From an uncultured Collinsella sp. (lineage in GTDB: Bacteria; Actinomycetota; Coriobacteriia; Coriobacteriales; Coriobacteriaceae), in the NCBI GenBank assembly GCA_947507155.1, contig CANNOC010000009.1, forward strand, positions 23,136 to 87,135: a stretch of DNA of 64,000 nucleotides, read 5' to 3'. Numbering within the stretch: the stretch's first letter is position 1; each line of letters begins with the position of its first letter. The notes below the pieces were generated by a model that was not told the origin of the DNA, did not search any database, and was given only the letters and a program-made list of their open reading frames with translations. Made by a program: the position numbers and the translations under genes. Shown here in pieces: positions 56,638-64,000 of the stretch.

Positions 56638-58887
56638 ATGCGTAATTCTGTATCCGACGTCACGGACGCCGAGATTCTGGACGAGACCCGCGAGGCCATG
56701 ACCCAGGCTGCCTTCGATGCCGCCGACGAGGCCAATGCTGCCCAGGCCGTCGAGTCCGCTACCGAGAGCCTGCCCGCCTTTGACGAGCTGGGACTTTCGG
56801 ACGAGATACTCCGTGCTATCGAGAACCTGGGCTACACGGCGCCGACGCCCGTGCAGGCCGGTTCGATTCCTGTGGTGCTCGAAGGCCGCGACTTGCTTGC
56901 CGCCGCTCAGACCGGCACCGGCAAGACGGCCGCCTTCTTGCTGCCGACCATGAATAATCTGGAGCACATCGCTCCTCCCAAGCCCGTGCGCGAGCGCGGT
57001 GGCCGCAACCGCCGTCGCGGTGCTAAAAAGCCCGAGGGCAACGGCCGCGGCCCCGTGATGCTCGTTATCACCCCTACGCGCGAGCTTGCCCAGCAAATCG
57101 ACGAGGTCGCAAGCAAAATCGCCGACGTCACCGGCCATGTCGCCGTGACCGTCGTGGGCGGCGTGAGCTACAAGCCACAGACCGCTGCTCTCAAGTACGG
57201 CTGCGATATCCTGGTCGCCACGCCGGGCCGTCTGGTCGACCTGATCGAGCAGGGCGCCTGCCACCTGAACGAGGTCAAGGTGCTGGTGCTCGACGAGGCC
57301 GATCGCATGCTCGACATGGGCTTTTTGCCCGCCGTCCGCCGCATTGTGCGCGAGACGCCGGCCGAGCGCCAGACGCTGCTGTTCTCGGCGACCCTCGACG
57401 AGGAGGCCGTGGGCGAGATCACCGACCTTGTGAGCGATCCGGCCCGCGTGGAGATCGCGCCCGCCACGTCGACCGCCGACACCGTCGATCAGTTTGTGTT
57501 CCCGGTGTCCATCGAGGCCAAGAACAACCTGCTGCCCGAGTTCCTCAAAAAGGAGGGACCTGAGCGCACTATCGTCTTTATGCGCACCAAGCACCGTGCC
57601 GACAGCTGCTGCCGTCGTCTGGAGCGCAAGGGCATCAAGGCCGCCGCAATTCACGGTAACCGCAGCCAGGCTCAGCGCGAGCGCGCGCTTTCGGCCTTCC
57701 GCGACGGTACCGTCGACGTGCTGGTGGCAACCGACGTGCTCGCCCGCGGCATCGACATTAGCGACGTGCGCTACGTCGTGAACTTTGACGTGCCGGCCGA
57801 GCCGACCGACTACATCCACCGTATTGGCCGTACGGGCCGCGCCGGTGAGCTGGGCTGGGCCATTACATTTGTTACCGAGCAGGACGTGGACGAGTTCTAC
57901 GAGATCGAGAAGCTCATGGACAAGACCGCCGACATCTACGAGGCCGGTGACCTGCATGTGGGTCCCAATCCGCCCGCGGTTGACCCCGAGCGCGACCCTG
58001 CGGCCTTTAAGGTGAAGAAGAAGACCAAGCGCGGCAAGTCCAAGAGCAAGAAGAAGCTTGAGCAGGCACGTCGCGACGGCAAACGCAACGGCGATGACTA
58101 CGGCGATGTGGCCGGTCGTTCCAACCGCGGTCGCGACGAGCGTCGCGGCGACGGCGAGCGTCCGAGCCGTCCCAAGCGCGGCGGCAAGACCCGCGTGCGC
58201 GAGGGCATTCAGGCTCGCGTGGACGAGGCCGTGGAGAGCGTAGCCCGCGAGGTGGCTGCCGAGGAGCGCGGCGGTGCTGGTGCCATTGAGCAGGCCCCGC
58301 GCGGCAATCGTGCCGAGCGCCGTGCCAAGCAGTTCCAGGGCGAGGCACATCGCCGTCGCCGCGAGGACGAGGACCGCGGCGGTCGTCGCCGTGTCGAGCG
58401 CGAGGACGAGGGCCGTGGCTCGCGTGGCGGCAAGCGTGGTGCGGGTAACCGTCGTCGTTCCGGTCGTGATGACGAGCGCAGTGGCCGTGACGAGCGTCGC
58501 GGCGGCGAGGGCCGCGGCGAGCGTGGCACCCGCAGCGGTGAGTCCCGTGGCGGCAAGCGCTTTGATGGGCGCGGGGGCCGTGGTGGCGAGCGCCGCGAGG
58601 GTGCTCGCGGTAACGGCGGGCGCAGCGGCGCCGGCCGTTCTGGCGAGTCGCGCGATCGCCGTGATCCGCGTGCCAGCCGCGATCGTCGCGATGATTGGCG
58701 CAACTACGACGATACCCGCGAGGAGCGTCGCGGCGGCTATCGTGGCGGTCGTGGTGGCAACCAGGCTGGCTCCCGTGGCGGCCGCGCCGGCGGCCGCGAT
58801 AACCGTGGCAGCTATGGCAACAGCCGTGGCGGCAAGCGCGGCGGCAGCTCCCGTCGTCCCGGTGACGGCGGTGGCAAGCGCAAGTAA
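56638..58887 (+). CDS. DEAD-box ATP-dependent RNA helicase with RG-rich tail
   Basis: The 749-residue protein unwinds RNA. Its core (about 40-420) shows AAQTGTGKTAAFLLP, PTRELAQQ, VLDEADRMLDMGF, FSATL and HRIGRTGRAGELG. The remaining ~300 residues are basic: a Lys-rich stretch, then a long Arg/Gly/Asp-Glu-Arg region ending RGGKRGGSSRRPGDGGGKRK. Such tails bind RNA and often promote phase separation. It resembles CsdA/DeaD-type cold-shock helicases in use, but lacks a recognisable DbpA or CsdA RNA-binding fold. AAGGAA precedes ATG 56638. Confidence 0.92.
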   Translation: MRNSVSDVTDAEILDETREAMTQAAFDAADEANAAQAVESATESLPAFDELGLSDEILRAIENLGYTAPTPVQAGSIPVVLEGRDLLAAAQTGTGKTAAFLLPTMNNLEHIAPPKPVRERGGRNRRRGAKKPEGNGRGPVMLVITPTRELAQQIDEVASKIADVTGHVAVTVVGGVSYKPQTAALKYGCDILVATPGRLVDLIEQGACHLNEVKVLVLDEADRMLDMGFLPAVRRIVRETPAERQTLLFSATLDEEAVGEITDLVSDPARVEIAPATSTADTVDQFVFPVSIEAKNNLLPEFLKKEGPERTIVFMRTKHRADSCCRRLERKGIKAAAIHGNRSQAQRERALSAFRDGTVDVLVATDVLARGIDISDVRYVVNFDVPAEPTDYIHRIGRTGRAGELGWAITFVTEQDVDEFYEIEKLMDKTADIYEAGDLHVGPNPPAVDPERDPAAFKVKKKTKRGKSKSKKKLEQARRDGKRNGDDYGDVAGRSNRGRDERRGDGERPSRPKRGGKTRVREGIQARVDEAVESVAREVAAEERGGAGAIEQAPRGNRAERRAKQFQGEAHRRRREDEDRGGRRRVEREDEGRGSRGGKRGAGNRRRSGRDDERSGRDERRGGEGRGERGTRSGESRGGKRFDGRGGRGGERREGARGNGGRSGAGRSGESRDRRDPRASRDRRDDWRNYDDTREERRGGYRGGRGGNQAGSRGGRAGGRDNRGSYGNSRGGKRGGSSRRPGDGGGKRK

Positions 58888-58920
58888 CATACGCGTCGCG
58901 CGGTAAGGCGAGATGAGTTT

Positions 58921-58953
58921 GGGCCCCGAGCAGACTATGCTCGGGGCCCTTTT
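58921..58953 (+). terminator. terminator after DEAD-box gene
   Basis: GGGCCCCGAGC pairs perfectly with GCTCGGGGCCC, followed by TTTT. Confidence 0.92.
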
Positions 58954-59034
58954 GTTCCCCGGGGCGCGCCGTGCATTTTCGGGAGTTTTCAGCAAGCTGG
59001 GGTGGCTGCATACGCGCAGGAAGCGTCTATTTGA

Positions 59035-59214
59035 TCTCGCGAGATCCCCCGACGGGCGATTCTGGACGAGCCCTTTACCGGTCTAGATACCGCTGCGCGC
59101 GACGCATGCGCCGAGGTCGTGCTCGACTTGCTCGACGGCCGCATGCTGTTGCTTGCCACGCACGATGCCGTCGACGCTCGGGCCCTCAATGTCTCGGGCA
59201 TCATCACGCTCTAA
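59035..59214 (+). pseudogene. ABC transporter ATPase fragment (C-terminal remnant)
   Basis: The frame from 59035 to the TAA at 59212 reads SREIPRRAILDEPFTGLD, then DLLDGRMLLLATHDAVDAR. These are the Walker B, D-loop and H-loop of an ABC ATPase. Walker A, the signature motif and any start codon are missing, and a stop lies directly upstream in frame. About 60 codons of an original ~220 remain, so this is a gene remnant. Confidence 0.78.
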
Positions 59215-59234
59215 ATACTTACTCAGCAACAAAA

Positions 59235-59263
59235 TGATCCGTTTTTCTCCGTTCCCATGGGGT
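59235..59263. repeat. type D palindrome, degenerate single unit
   Basis: TGATCCG, then CTCCGTTCCCATGGGG, then TTGGA resembles type D with decayed right end. Confidence 0.55.
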
Positions 59264-59270
59264 TGGATAT

Positions 59271-59315
59271 GGTATTCTATCTGCGGGGTAATACTTAGGA
59301 ATACCAAGTAATACC
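59271..59315. promoter_or_regulatory. repeated GGTATTC / GAATACC operator-like sites
   Basis: GGTATTC (59271), GGTAATAC (59287), GGAATACC (59298) and AGTAATACC (59307) form overlapping inverted and direct repeats about 115-160 bases upstream of the RelB/DinJ-like gene. The pattern fits autorepression by an antitoxin. Confidence 0.5.
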
Positions 59316-59429
59316 AACGCCGTAGAAACAAACTCCAGATGCGGGCCAATCGGGTTGCCTTCACAGCCCGTCGCCCAGCCGCGTGGCCCGCATCTATCCG
59401 CATCACCGTCGTTTCAAAAAGGAAGCGCC

Positions 59430-59630
59430 ATGGCAGAACACATGACCCCGGTTGTCGCGAAGGTCTTGCCCGAGGAAAAGGCGGCCTTCGCGGCGGCAAC
59501 CCAGCTCGTAGGCACCACGCCGTCCAACGCCATCCGCATGTTTATCGCCGCGTTTAATCGCTGTGGCACCTTTCCGTTCGACATTTCGCCCAACGGGGCT
59601 TTTGGCACCGCGCCCGATTCTCATCAATAA
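59430..59630 (+). CDS. orphan RelB/DinJ-family antitoxin
   Basis: The 66-residue protein reads like a short RelB/DinJ antitoxin: a ribbon-helix-helix-like start (TPVVAKVLPEEKAAFAAATQLVGTTPSNAIRMFI) and the typical AAFNRCGTFPFDI that follows. AAGGAA precedes ATG 59430. The next gene is a CAAX protease, 84 bases downstream, and no RelE/YafQ-like toxin lies on either side. It may act on a distant toxin, be a solitary regulator, or be a remnant. Confidence 0.8.
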   Translation: MAEHMTPVVAKVLPEEKAAFAAATQLVGTTPSNAIRMFIAAFNRCGTFPFDISPNGAFGTAPDSHQ

Positions 59631-59631
59631 G

Positions 59632-59662
59632 TGATCCGTTTTCCTCCGTCCCCATGGGATCA
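59632..59662. repeat. type D palindrome, single unit
   Basis: TGATCC and GGATCA-type ends (GGGATCA) enclose GTTTTCCTCCGTCCCCAT. It begins two bases after the antitoxin stop. Confidence 0.85.
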
Positions 59663-59713
59663 GCTCTCTGCCGAGTTGTGGTAGAACTAGGAAACGGTTT
59701 TGAGGAGGTTGGC

Positions 59714-60616
59714 ATGCTCAATGCGATGATTTGGGCGCTTGCCTGTTTTGGCGTTGTCGCTGCCGATATAGCCCTGAGCGTGGCTCTTTTTTCGGTTCTC
59801 GATGCCGTATCGGTGCTGACGGGCTACCCGATCGACAATCTCGATATCCAATGGTTCCAGGCTGCCGCTCAGACGGCGTCGTTTTTGATGGCGCTGCTGT
59901 GGTGGCGTTATCTGTGGCCGCGTTCGTTTATGGCGCGCTGGCAGGGCGAGCGTCCGCTTGGCGGGGGAGCGCGTGGAGCGTGGAAACGCATCGCCTGCGT
60001 TATCGTGATTGGCCTGGCCCTGCAGGTGGTCGTTGGCTACGTGACCGACGCTGTGCTGTCGCTGTTGCCCGAGGCGGCGGCCGATTACAGCGAGCTTGTC
60101 GAGGAGACGGGCATGGGCGACACGGGCTATCTGGCCGTCCTGACCACGGTGCTCGGCGCTCCGTTTTGCGAGGAACTGCTGGTGCGCGGTATCATTTTTG
60201 AGTTTTCGCTCCGAGCGTTTAACCCGCAGTGCCGTCCGCTCTGGAAACGCCGGCGTCGCGCGCGGGCGCAAGACGTCGCCATAGTGCCCTGGGCGGCGCC
60301 GGACAAGCGAGGCATCGCCGCGGCGATTGTGCTGCAGGCGGCCATCTTCGGTTTTATGCACATGAATTGGGTGCAGGGTTGCTACGCGGGTGCCGCTGGC
60401 CTCATCTTTGGTTGGGTGCTCGTGACCACCGGAAAGCTCCGTTACACGATCCTGTTGCACTTTGCCTTTAACGCCGGGTCGTATCTCATGAGCCTGCTGT
60501 GGTTTGTGAACACGCCGCTCGACGTGATAATCACGGTTGCCATCGCCGGCTTTGTGCTGGTAGAGGCGATGCGCTCGCTCAAGCTGACGTGCCAGCTGGC
60601 TCGCTCCCGTCAGTAA
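59714..60616 (+). CDS. CPBP (CAAX protease-like) intramembrane metalloprotease
   Basis: The 300-residue membrane protein has about seven to eight helices and the ABI/CPBP motifs in order: FCEELLVRGIIFEF (EExxxR), FGFMHMNW (FxxxH), and HFAFNAGS (HxxxN). These form the metal-dependent protease site. Bacterial members process or protect against peptides, or act in membrane-protein quality control; the role here is unknown. GAGGAGG precedes ATG 59714. Confidence 0.9.
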   Translation: MLNAMIWALACFGVVAADIALSVALFSVLDAVSVLTGYPIDNLDIQWFQAAAQTASFLMALLWWRYLWPRSFMARWQGERPLGGGARGAWKRIACVIVIGLALQVVVGYVTDAVLSLLPEAAADYSELVEETGMGDTGYLAVLTTVLGAPFCEELLVRGIIFEFSLRAFNPQCRPLWKRRRRARAQDVAIVPWAAPDKRGIAAAIVLQAAIFGFMHMNWVQGCYAGAAGLIFGWVLVTTGKLRYTILLHFAFNAGSYLMSLLWFVNTPLDVIITVAIAGFVLVEAMRSLKLTCQLARSRQ

Positions 60617-60617
60617 A

Positions 60618-60722
60618 TGTGATTCCCCTAAGGAAAACACGGTTAGGTGCGTCTGAACGTGTTGCCCCTAGGGAAATCACGACTAGAGACAGTCTAAGTG
60701 TGTTCCCCCTAGGGAAAACACG
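60618..60722. repeat. type F array: three CCCCTAGGG palindromes at 40 nt period
   Basis: Three ~24 nt palindromic units (centres near 60630, 60670 and 60710) have the form CGTGTT, CCCCTAGGG, AACACG with small changes. They are separated by two 16 nt spacers of unlike sequence. The array sits between convergent genes and starts right after the CAAX protease stop. Confidence 0.85.
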
Positions 60723-60740
60723 CCTGGGCCGATGAAGGGG

Positions 60741-60770
60741 CGCCGGCTGGCCAAGAGACGCCGGCTGGCC
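60741..60770. repeat. 12 bp tandem direct repeat
   Basis: CGCCGGCTGGCC occurs twice with an 18 nt period, separated by AAGAGA, just after the YgiQ stop codon. Confidence 0.7.
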
Positions 60771-60779
60771 CTCGCCACG

Positions 60780-62930
60780 CTAGTTGCGGCGTCCGCCGCC
60801 GTTGGCGCCCTGTCGTCCCTGCGCCGCACGGTTGCGGCCGGCGGTGTTCTGTGCGCGCGACATGCCGCCGTGGCCCTTGCTGCCCTTGGGCCCCTTGCCG
60901 GCGGCGCCACCGTGGGCCTTGCCGCCCTTCTTGCCGGTGCCATACCCACCGCCAGCAGACGTCTCGCCCGGGCGTGGCGGCACGGGGCGAATCAGACAAT
61001 GCTTGGTGTAGCCGATTAGGTCACGACGCCCGGCCTTTTCCAGCGCCTCGCGTACGAGCTTGTAGTTCTCGGGCTTGCGATACTGGATGAGCGCACGCTG
61101 CATGGCCTTCTCGTGCGGGTCGCGCGCCACATAGATCGGCTCCATGGTGCGCGGATCCACGCCGGTGTAGTACATGCACGTCGACATGGTGGACGGCGTG
61201 GGGTAGAAGTCCTGCACCTGCTCGGGCATGTAGCCCATGTCGCGCACGGCTTCGGCAAGGTCTACGGCTTCCTTCATCGTCGAGCCGGGGTGGCTCGAGA
61301 TCAGGTACGGCACCACATACTGCTTGAGTCCGTATTCGCGGTTCAGGCGCTCAAATTTACGGCAGAATGCATCGTAGACGGCTCGGCTCGGTTTGCCCAT
61401 CACGGACAGCACCGCGTCGCTCACGTGCTCGGGTGCTACGCGTAGCTGGCCCGAGACATGATACTCCAGCAGCTCGCGTAAAAACTCGTCCGAGGCATCG
61501 GCCATGGTGTAGTCAAAGCGAATGCCGCTGCGCACGAAGACCTTTTTGACGCCCGGCAGCTGGCGCAGGTCACGCAACAGCTGCGTGTAGCCGCTCTCGT
61601 CGACCACCATATTCTTGCACACGCTCGGCCAGAGGCAGCGCTTGTTCTTGCATACGCCGTGCTTGAGTTGCTTGTCGCAGGCAGGACGGCTAAAGTTGGC
61701 CGTCGGCCCTCCCACGTCGTTGATGTAGCCCTTAAACTCGGGATCGCGCGTGAGCAGCTCGGCCTCGCGCATGATCGAGTCGTGGCTGCGCATCTGCAAC
61801 ACGCGACCCTGGTGGAAGGTGAGGGCGCAAAACGAGCACTCGCCAAAACAGCCGCGGTTGGAGCTAATGGAAAACTTGATCTCGGCAAAGGCCGGCACGC
61901 CGCCCGCCGCGTCGTAGTCGGGATGCCAATCGCGTGCGTAGGGGAGTTCGGCAACCTCGTCCATCTCATCGGTGGTGAGTGTCGCCGATGGCGGGTTCTG
62001 CACCACATAGACGCTGTTGGGGTAGGGCTCTACCAGGCGATGCCCGGTGATGGGGTCCATATTCTGCTGCTGCACGTTAAAGCTGCGCGCGTAGTTGAGC
62101 TTGTCGGCGGCAAGGTCGTCCCAGCTGGGCAACAGGTCGTAGTCGTAGACCTCGTCGAGCGAGCCTGTGCGGTAGACGGTGCCGTTGATATAGGTGATCT
62201 GATCGACGGGCAGTCCCGCGTCGAGCGCGTCGGCGATCTCGACGATCGCGTGCTCGCCCATGCCGTAGATGAGGATGTCGGCGCCCGAGTCGAGCAGTAC
62301 CGAGCGCTTGAGCTTGTCCTGCCAGTAGTCGTAGTGGGCCAGGCGACGCAGGCTTGCCTCGATGCCGCCGATAATGATGGGAGCGTCCTTGAACGTCTGG
62401 CGAATGAGGTTGCCGTAGACCGTGACGGCACGATTGGGACGGCGCCCCTCCTCGCCACCGGGGGTATAGGCGTCGGTGTGGCGGCGGTGCTTGGTCACCG
62501 AATAGTGGTTGACCATGGAGTCCATGTTGCCGGCACTGACGAGAAAGCCCAGGCGAGGCTCGCCGAGCACCGTGATGCTGGCGGGGTCAGTCCAGTCGGG
62601 TTGGCAGATAATGCCCACTTTGTAGCCGTGTGCGTCGAGCACGCGGCTGACGATGGCCATACCAAAGCTAGGGTGGTCCACGTAGGCGTCGCCGCAGATG
62701 TAGACAAAGTCGCACTGGTCCCAGCCGCGCGCATCCATGTCGGCGCGGCTGACGGGGAGGAACTTATCGCGGCCCGGTCGCCAGGGACGGGTGGGCGCAG
62801 CCGGAGTGTGCGCGACCCGGGTGGCGGGGGAGGCCGTGGCCTGCGCCTTACCGCCGCGCTTTTGCTGCTGGCCGCGCTGGGCATGCTTGCCGTGCTGGTT
62901 GTGCTGAGCGTCCTGGGGCTTTTTTGCCAC
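60780..62930 (-). CDS. YgiQ family radical SAM protein
   Basis: The 716-residue protein belongs to the UPF0313/YgiQ family. It has the radical-SAM cluster motif GCFGECSFC (about 361-369), preceded by a B12-binding-like N-terminal region (FGMAIVSRVLDAHGYKVGIICQPDW). Its reaction is not established. Both termini are unusual: a His/Gln/Lys-rich start (QDAQHNQHGKHAQRGQQQ) and a Gly/Arg-rich tail. GTG 62930 follows GGGAGG. It is convergent with the CAAX protease gene. Confidence 0.92.
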   Translation of the reverse strand: MAKKPQDAQHNQHGKHAQRGQQQKRGGKAQATASPATRVAHTPAAPTRPWRPGRDKFLPVSRADMDARGWDQCDFVYICGDAYVDHPSFGMAIVSRVLDAHGYKVGIICQPDWTDPASITVLGEPRLGFLVSAGNMDSMVNHYSVTKHRRHTDAYTPGGEEGRRPNRAVTVYGNLIRQTFKDAPIIIGGIEASLRRLAHYDYWQDKLKRSVLLDSGADILIYGMGEHAIVEIADALDAGLPVDQITYINGTVYRTGSLDEVYDYDLLPSWDDLAADKLNYARSFNVQQQNMDPITGHRLVEPYPNSVYVVQNPPSATLTTDEMDEVAELPYARDWHPDYDAAGGVPAFAEIKFSISSNRGCFGECSFCALTFHQGRVLQMRSHDSIMREAELLTRDPEFKGYINDVGGPTANFSRPACDKQLKHGVCKNKRCLWPSVCKNMVVDESGYTQLLRDLRQLPGVKKVFVRSGIRFDYTMADASDEFLRELLEYHVSGQLRVAPEHVSDAVLSVMGKPSRAVYDAFCRKFERLNREYGLKQYVVPYLISSHPGSTMKEAVDLAEAVRDMGYMPEQVQDFYPTPSTMSTCMYYTGVDPRTMEPIYVARDPHEKAMQRALIQYRKPENYKLVREALEKAGRRDLIGYTKHCLIRPVPPRPGETSAGGGYGTGKKGGKAHGGAAGKGPKGSKGHGGMSRAQNTAGRNRAAQGRQGANGGGRRN

Positions 62931-63180
62931 GATTCCTCCCGTTGTTAGTATGCTGCACGTAATTGTAACCAGTCTTTTTGGGGCGGGGCTAAAAAGAATG
63001 GCGGAGTACACGGGGCGTCGGGTGTCGGCGCCGCACCCGCCGTTTGTTTCCAGACTGTGTATCTGCGCGTTGGAGAACCCGTCTCGCGCGCATGCCATGT
63101 TGTCAATGGGTTACAGTATGAACGGCGGCTATGTTTCCGCCAACGCACGAGAGAGTCGTCAACAAGGAGGATGCACGACG

Positions 63181-63900
63181 ATGCAGCGTGCCAAACAGAT
63201 ATCGGAGTCCATCGAGCTGGGCATCATCTTGGCGCTCGCCGGTGGCTTTATGGATGTGTATTCGTACATTGGGCGCGATCATGTTTTCGCCAACGCGCAG
63301 ACGGGCAACATCCTGCTCGTGGGCGTGAGCATCTCGGAGGGCAATTGGGCACTTGCGGGGCGCTACTTCTTCCCTGTGGTGTCGTTTGCTGTGGGTATTA
63401 TGCTTGCCGACCTGGTACACGAGCGGTTTGGCAGCGTGATTCACTGGCGCCAAGTGACGGTGTTCTTTGAAGCCGTCATCTTGCTGGGCGTGAGCTTTAT
63501 CCCCGGTGGCGGTTACAACCTGCTCGCCAACTGCCTCACCTCGTTTGCCTGCGGCATGCAGGTCGAGAGCTTCCGCAAGATACATGGTCACGGCATCGCC
63601 ACGACCATGTGCATCGGTAACCTGCGCAACGCGCTGCAAAACGTGGACGACTACATCATCACCCACAAGCGCGGCTTTTTGGAAAACGGCGTGCTGTACT
63701 TTGGCGTGATCTTTACCTTTGTGTTTGGCGCCGTGCTGGGCAACTGGTGTATTGAGCGCATGGGCCTGCATGCCATCGTCGTGGCGAGCTTGCTGCTGTT
63801 TGTCGCGTTTGCCATCATGTTTATCGACCGCGAGCGCGATTTGCACAGGAAATGGGCCCGCATCATAGCTGACTGGCAGACCGCGAGTCTTAAGCGCTAA
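63181..63900 (+). CDS. YoaK/DUF1275 family membrane protein
   Basis: The 239-residue protein has about six membrane helices and the DUF1275 pattern: ALAGGFMDVYSYIGRDHVFANAQTGNILLVGV at the start, then FACGMQVESFRKIHGHGIATTMCIGNLRNA. Its function is unknown; it is widespread in bacteria and fungi. AAGGAGG lies ten bases before ATG 63181. A 60 nt hairpin followed by TTTTT lies just after its stop and may end transcription. Confidence 0.92.
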   Translation: MQRAKQISESIELGIILALAGGFMDVYSYIGRDHVFANAQTGNILLVGVSISEGNWALAGRYFFPVVSFAVGIMLADLVHERFGSVIHWRQVTVFFEAVILLGVSFIPGGGYNLLANCLTSFACGMQVESFRKIHGHGIATTMCIGNLRNALQNVDDYIITHKRGFLENGVLYFGVIFTFVFGAVLGNWCIERMGLHAIVVASLLLFVAFAIMFIDRERDLHRKWARIIADWQTASLKR

Positions 63901-63907
63901 GGTGCAT

Positions 63908-63967
63908 GTTCGTAACAACATTCAGGAGCCAGAAAAAACTATCCAGCTCCTGAATGTTGCTACGAAC
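63908..63967. repeat. 60 nt hairpin at the right edge
   Basis: Twenty-two-base arms (63908-63929 and 63946-63967, core CAACATTCAGGAGC) pair with one mismatch around a 16 nt A-rich loop. TGCTTTTTG follows. Same style as the other intergenic palindromes but a different sequence. Confidence 0.75.
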
Positions 63968-64000
63968 TGCTTTTTGCGATTTATTCGAGATGCTCTTCAA

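Noticed and set aside
58983..59237. 88-residue open frame over the ABC remnant
   Set aside because: It runs in a different frame from the recognisable ABC motifs and has no family resemblance.

Overview
The window is 64 kb of a high-GC, Gram-positive chromosome that reads like a gut member of the Coriobacteriia, most likely Collinsella or a close relative. This is inferred from gene content and protein sequence, not from a database search. Supporting signs are GAGG-type ribosome binding sites with frequent GTG starts, a two-gene transketolase, an L31 protein with a long Ala/Lys/Glu tail, sortase-type surface anchoring, and a murein-recycling PTS cluster. Coding density is high and most genes are housekeeping. 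The first gene runs off the left edge.

Layout. 1-7.3 kb: U32 protein, tyrS, adenine deaminase and two Cof-type HAD phosphatases. 7.4-9.2 kb (minus): citrate synthase and an ACT-domain protein. 9.5-15.3 kb: rpmE, secA-prfB and a YitT membrane protein. 15.6-23.2 kb: split transketolase, a zinc-ribbon membrane protein, ftsE-ftsX and rnr. 23.4-28.8 kb: an orphan serine recombinase, then murR-murQ-murP-mupG, which together import and degrade MurNAc-containing wall sugars. 28.9-32.6 kb: Spx/ArsC-like protein, tRNA-Gln and tRNA-Glu, a TPR-like protein with smpB, flavin reductase and rubredoxin. 32.9-40.8 kb: Nramp transporter (minus) and gltB-gltD. 41.2-45.5 kb: accessory genes including a predicted nuclease bracketed by hairpin arrays. 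45.6-48.8 kb (minus): the copper cluster copA-copZ-csoR with a clear CsoR operator. 49.2-56.0 kb (minus): a 1111-residue LPTTG coiled-coil/CAP surface protein, a transmembrane Ser/Thr kinase and an FHA protein. 56.6-63.9 kb: DEAD-box helicase, an ABC ATPase remnant, an orphan RelB/DinJ antitoxin, a CAAX-type protease, a YgiQ radical SAM protein and a DUF1275 membrane protein.

The most unusual content is between the genes. One repeat type (called A here) occurs 16 times between 32.7 and 56.4 kb. Its 15-17 nt arms enclose a loop of exactly 25 nt, and copies sit in tandem groups of one to three with an 80-81 nt centre-to-centre period. The arms show compensatory changes while loops and linkers vary. 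One group pair directly brackets a predicted DUF559-type nuclease gene. Several ~30 nt palindromes with unrelated arms (B, D, E, G, J, K) share a GTCCC(C) core, occur singly or as inverted doublets, and in places supply stop codons or terminators. Type C (TTGCGGTGAAATA arms) brackets the zinc-ribbon gene. Type F is a three-unit palindrome array with a 40 nt period. A 123 nt near-perfect hairpin precedes ftsE.

Two further points stand out. Release factor 2 carries SPT where the family's stop-codon-reading tripeptide is SPF, and TGA ends only 4 of the 46 genes annotated here despite the high GC content. Several genes (ade, the first HAD gene, yitT, mupG) have a terminator-like or Shine-Dalgarno-masking hairpin directly before the start codon, suggesting leader control.
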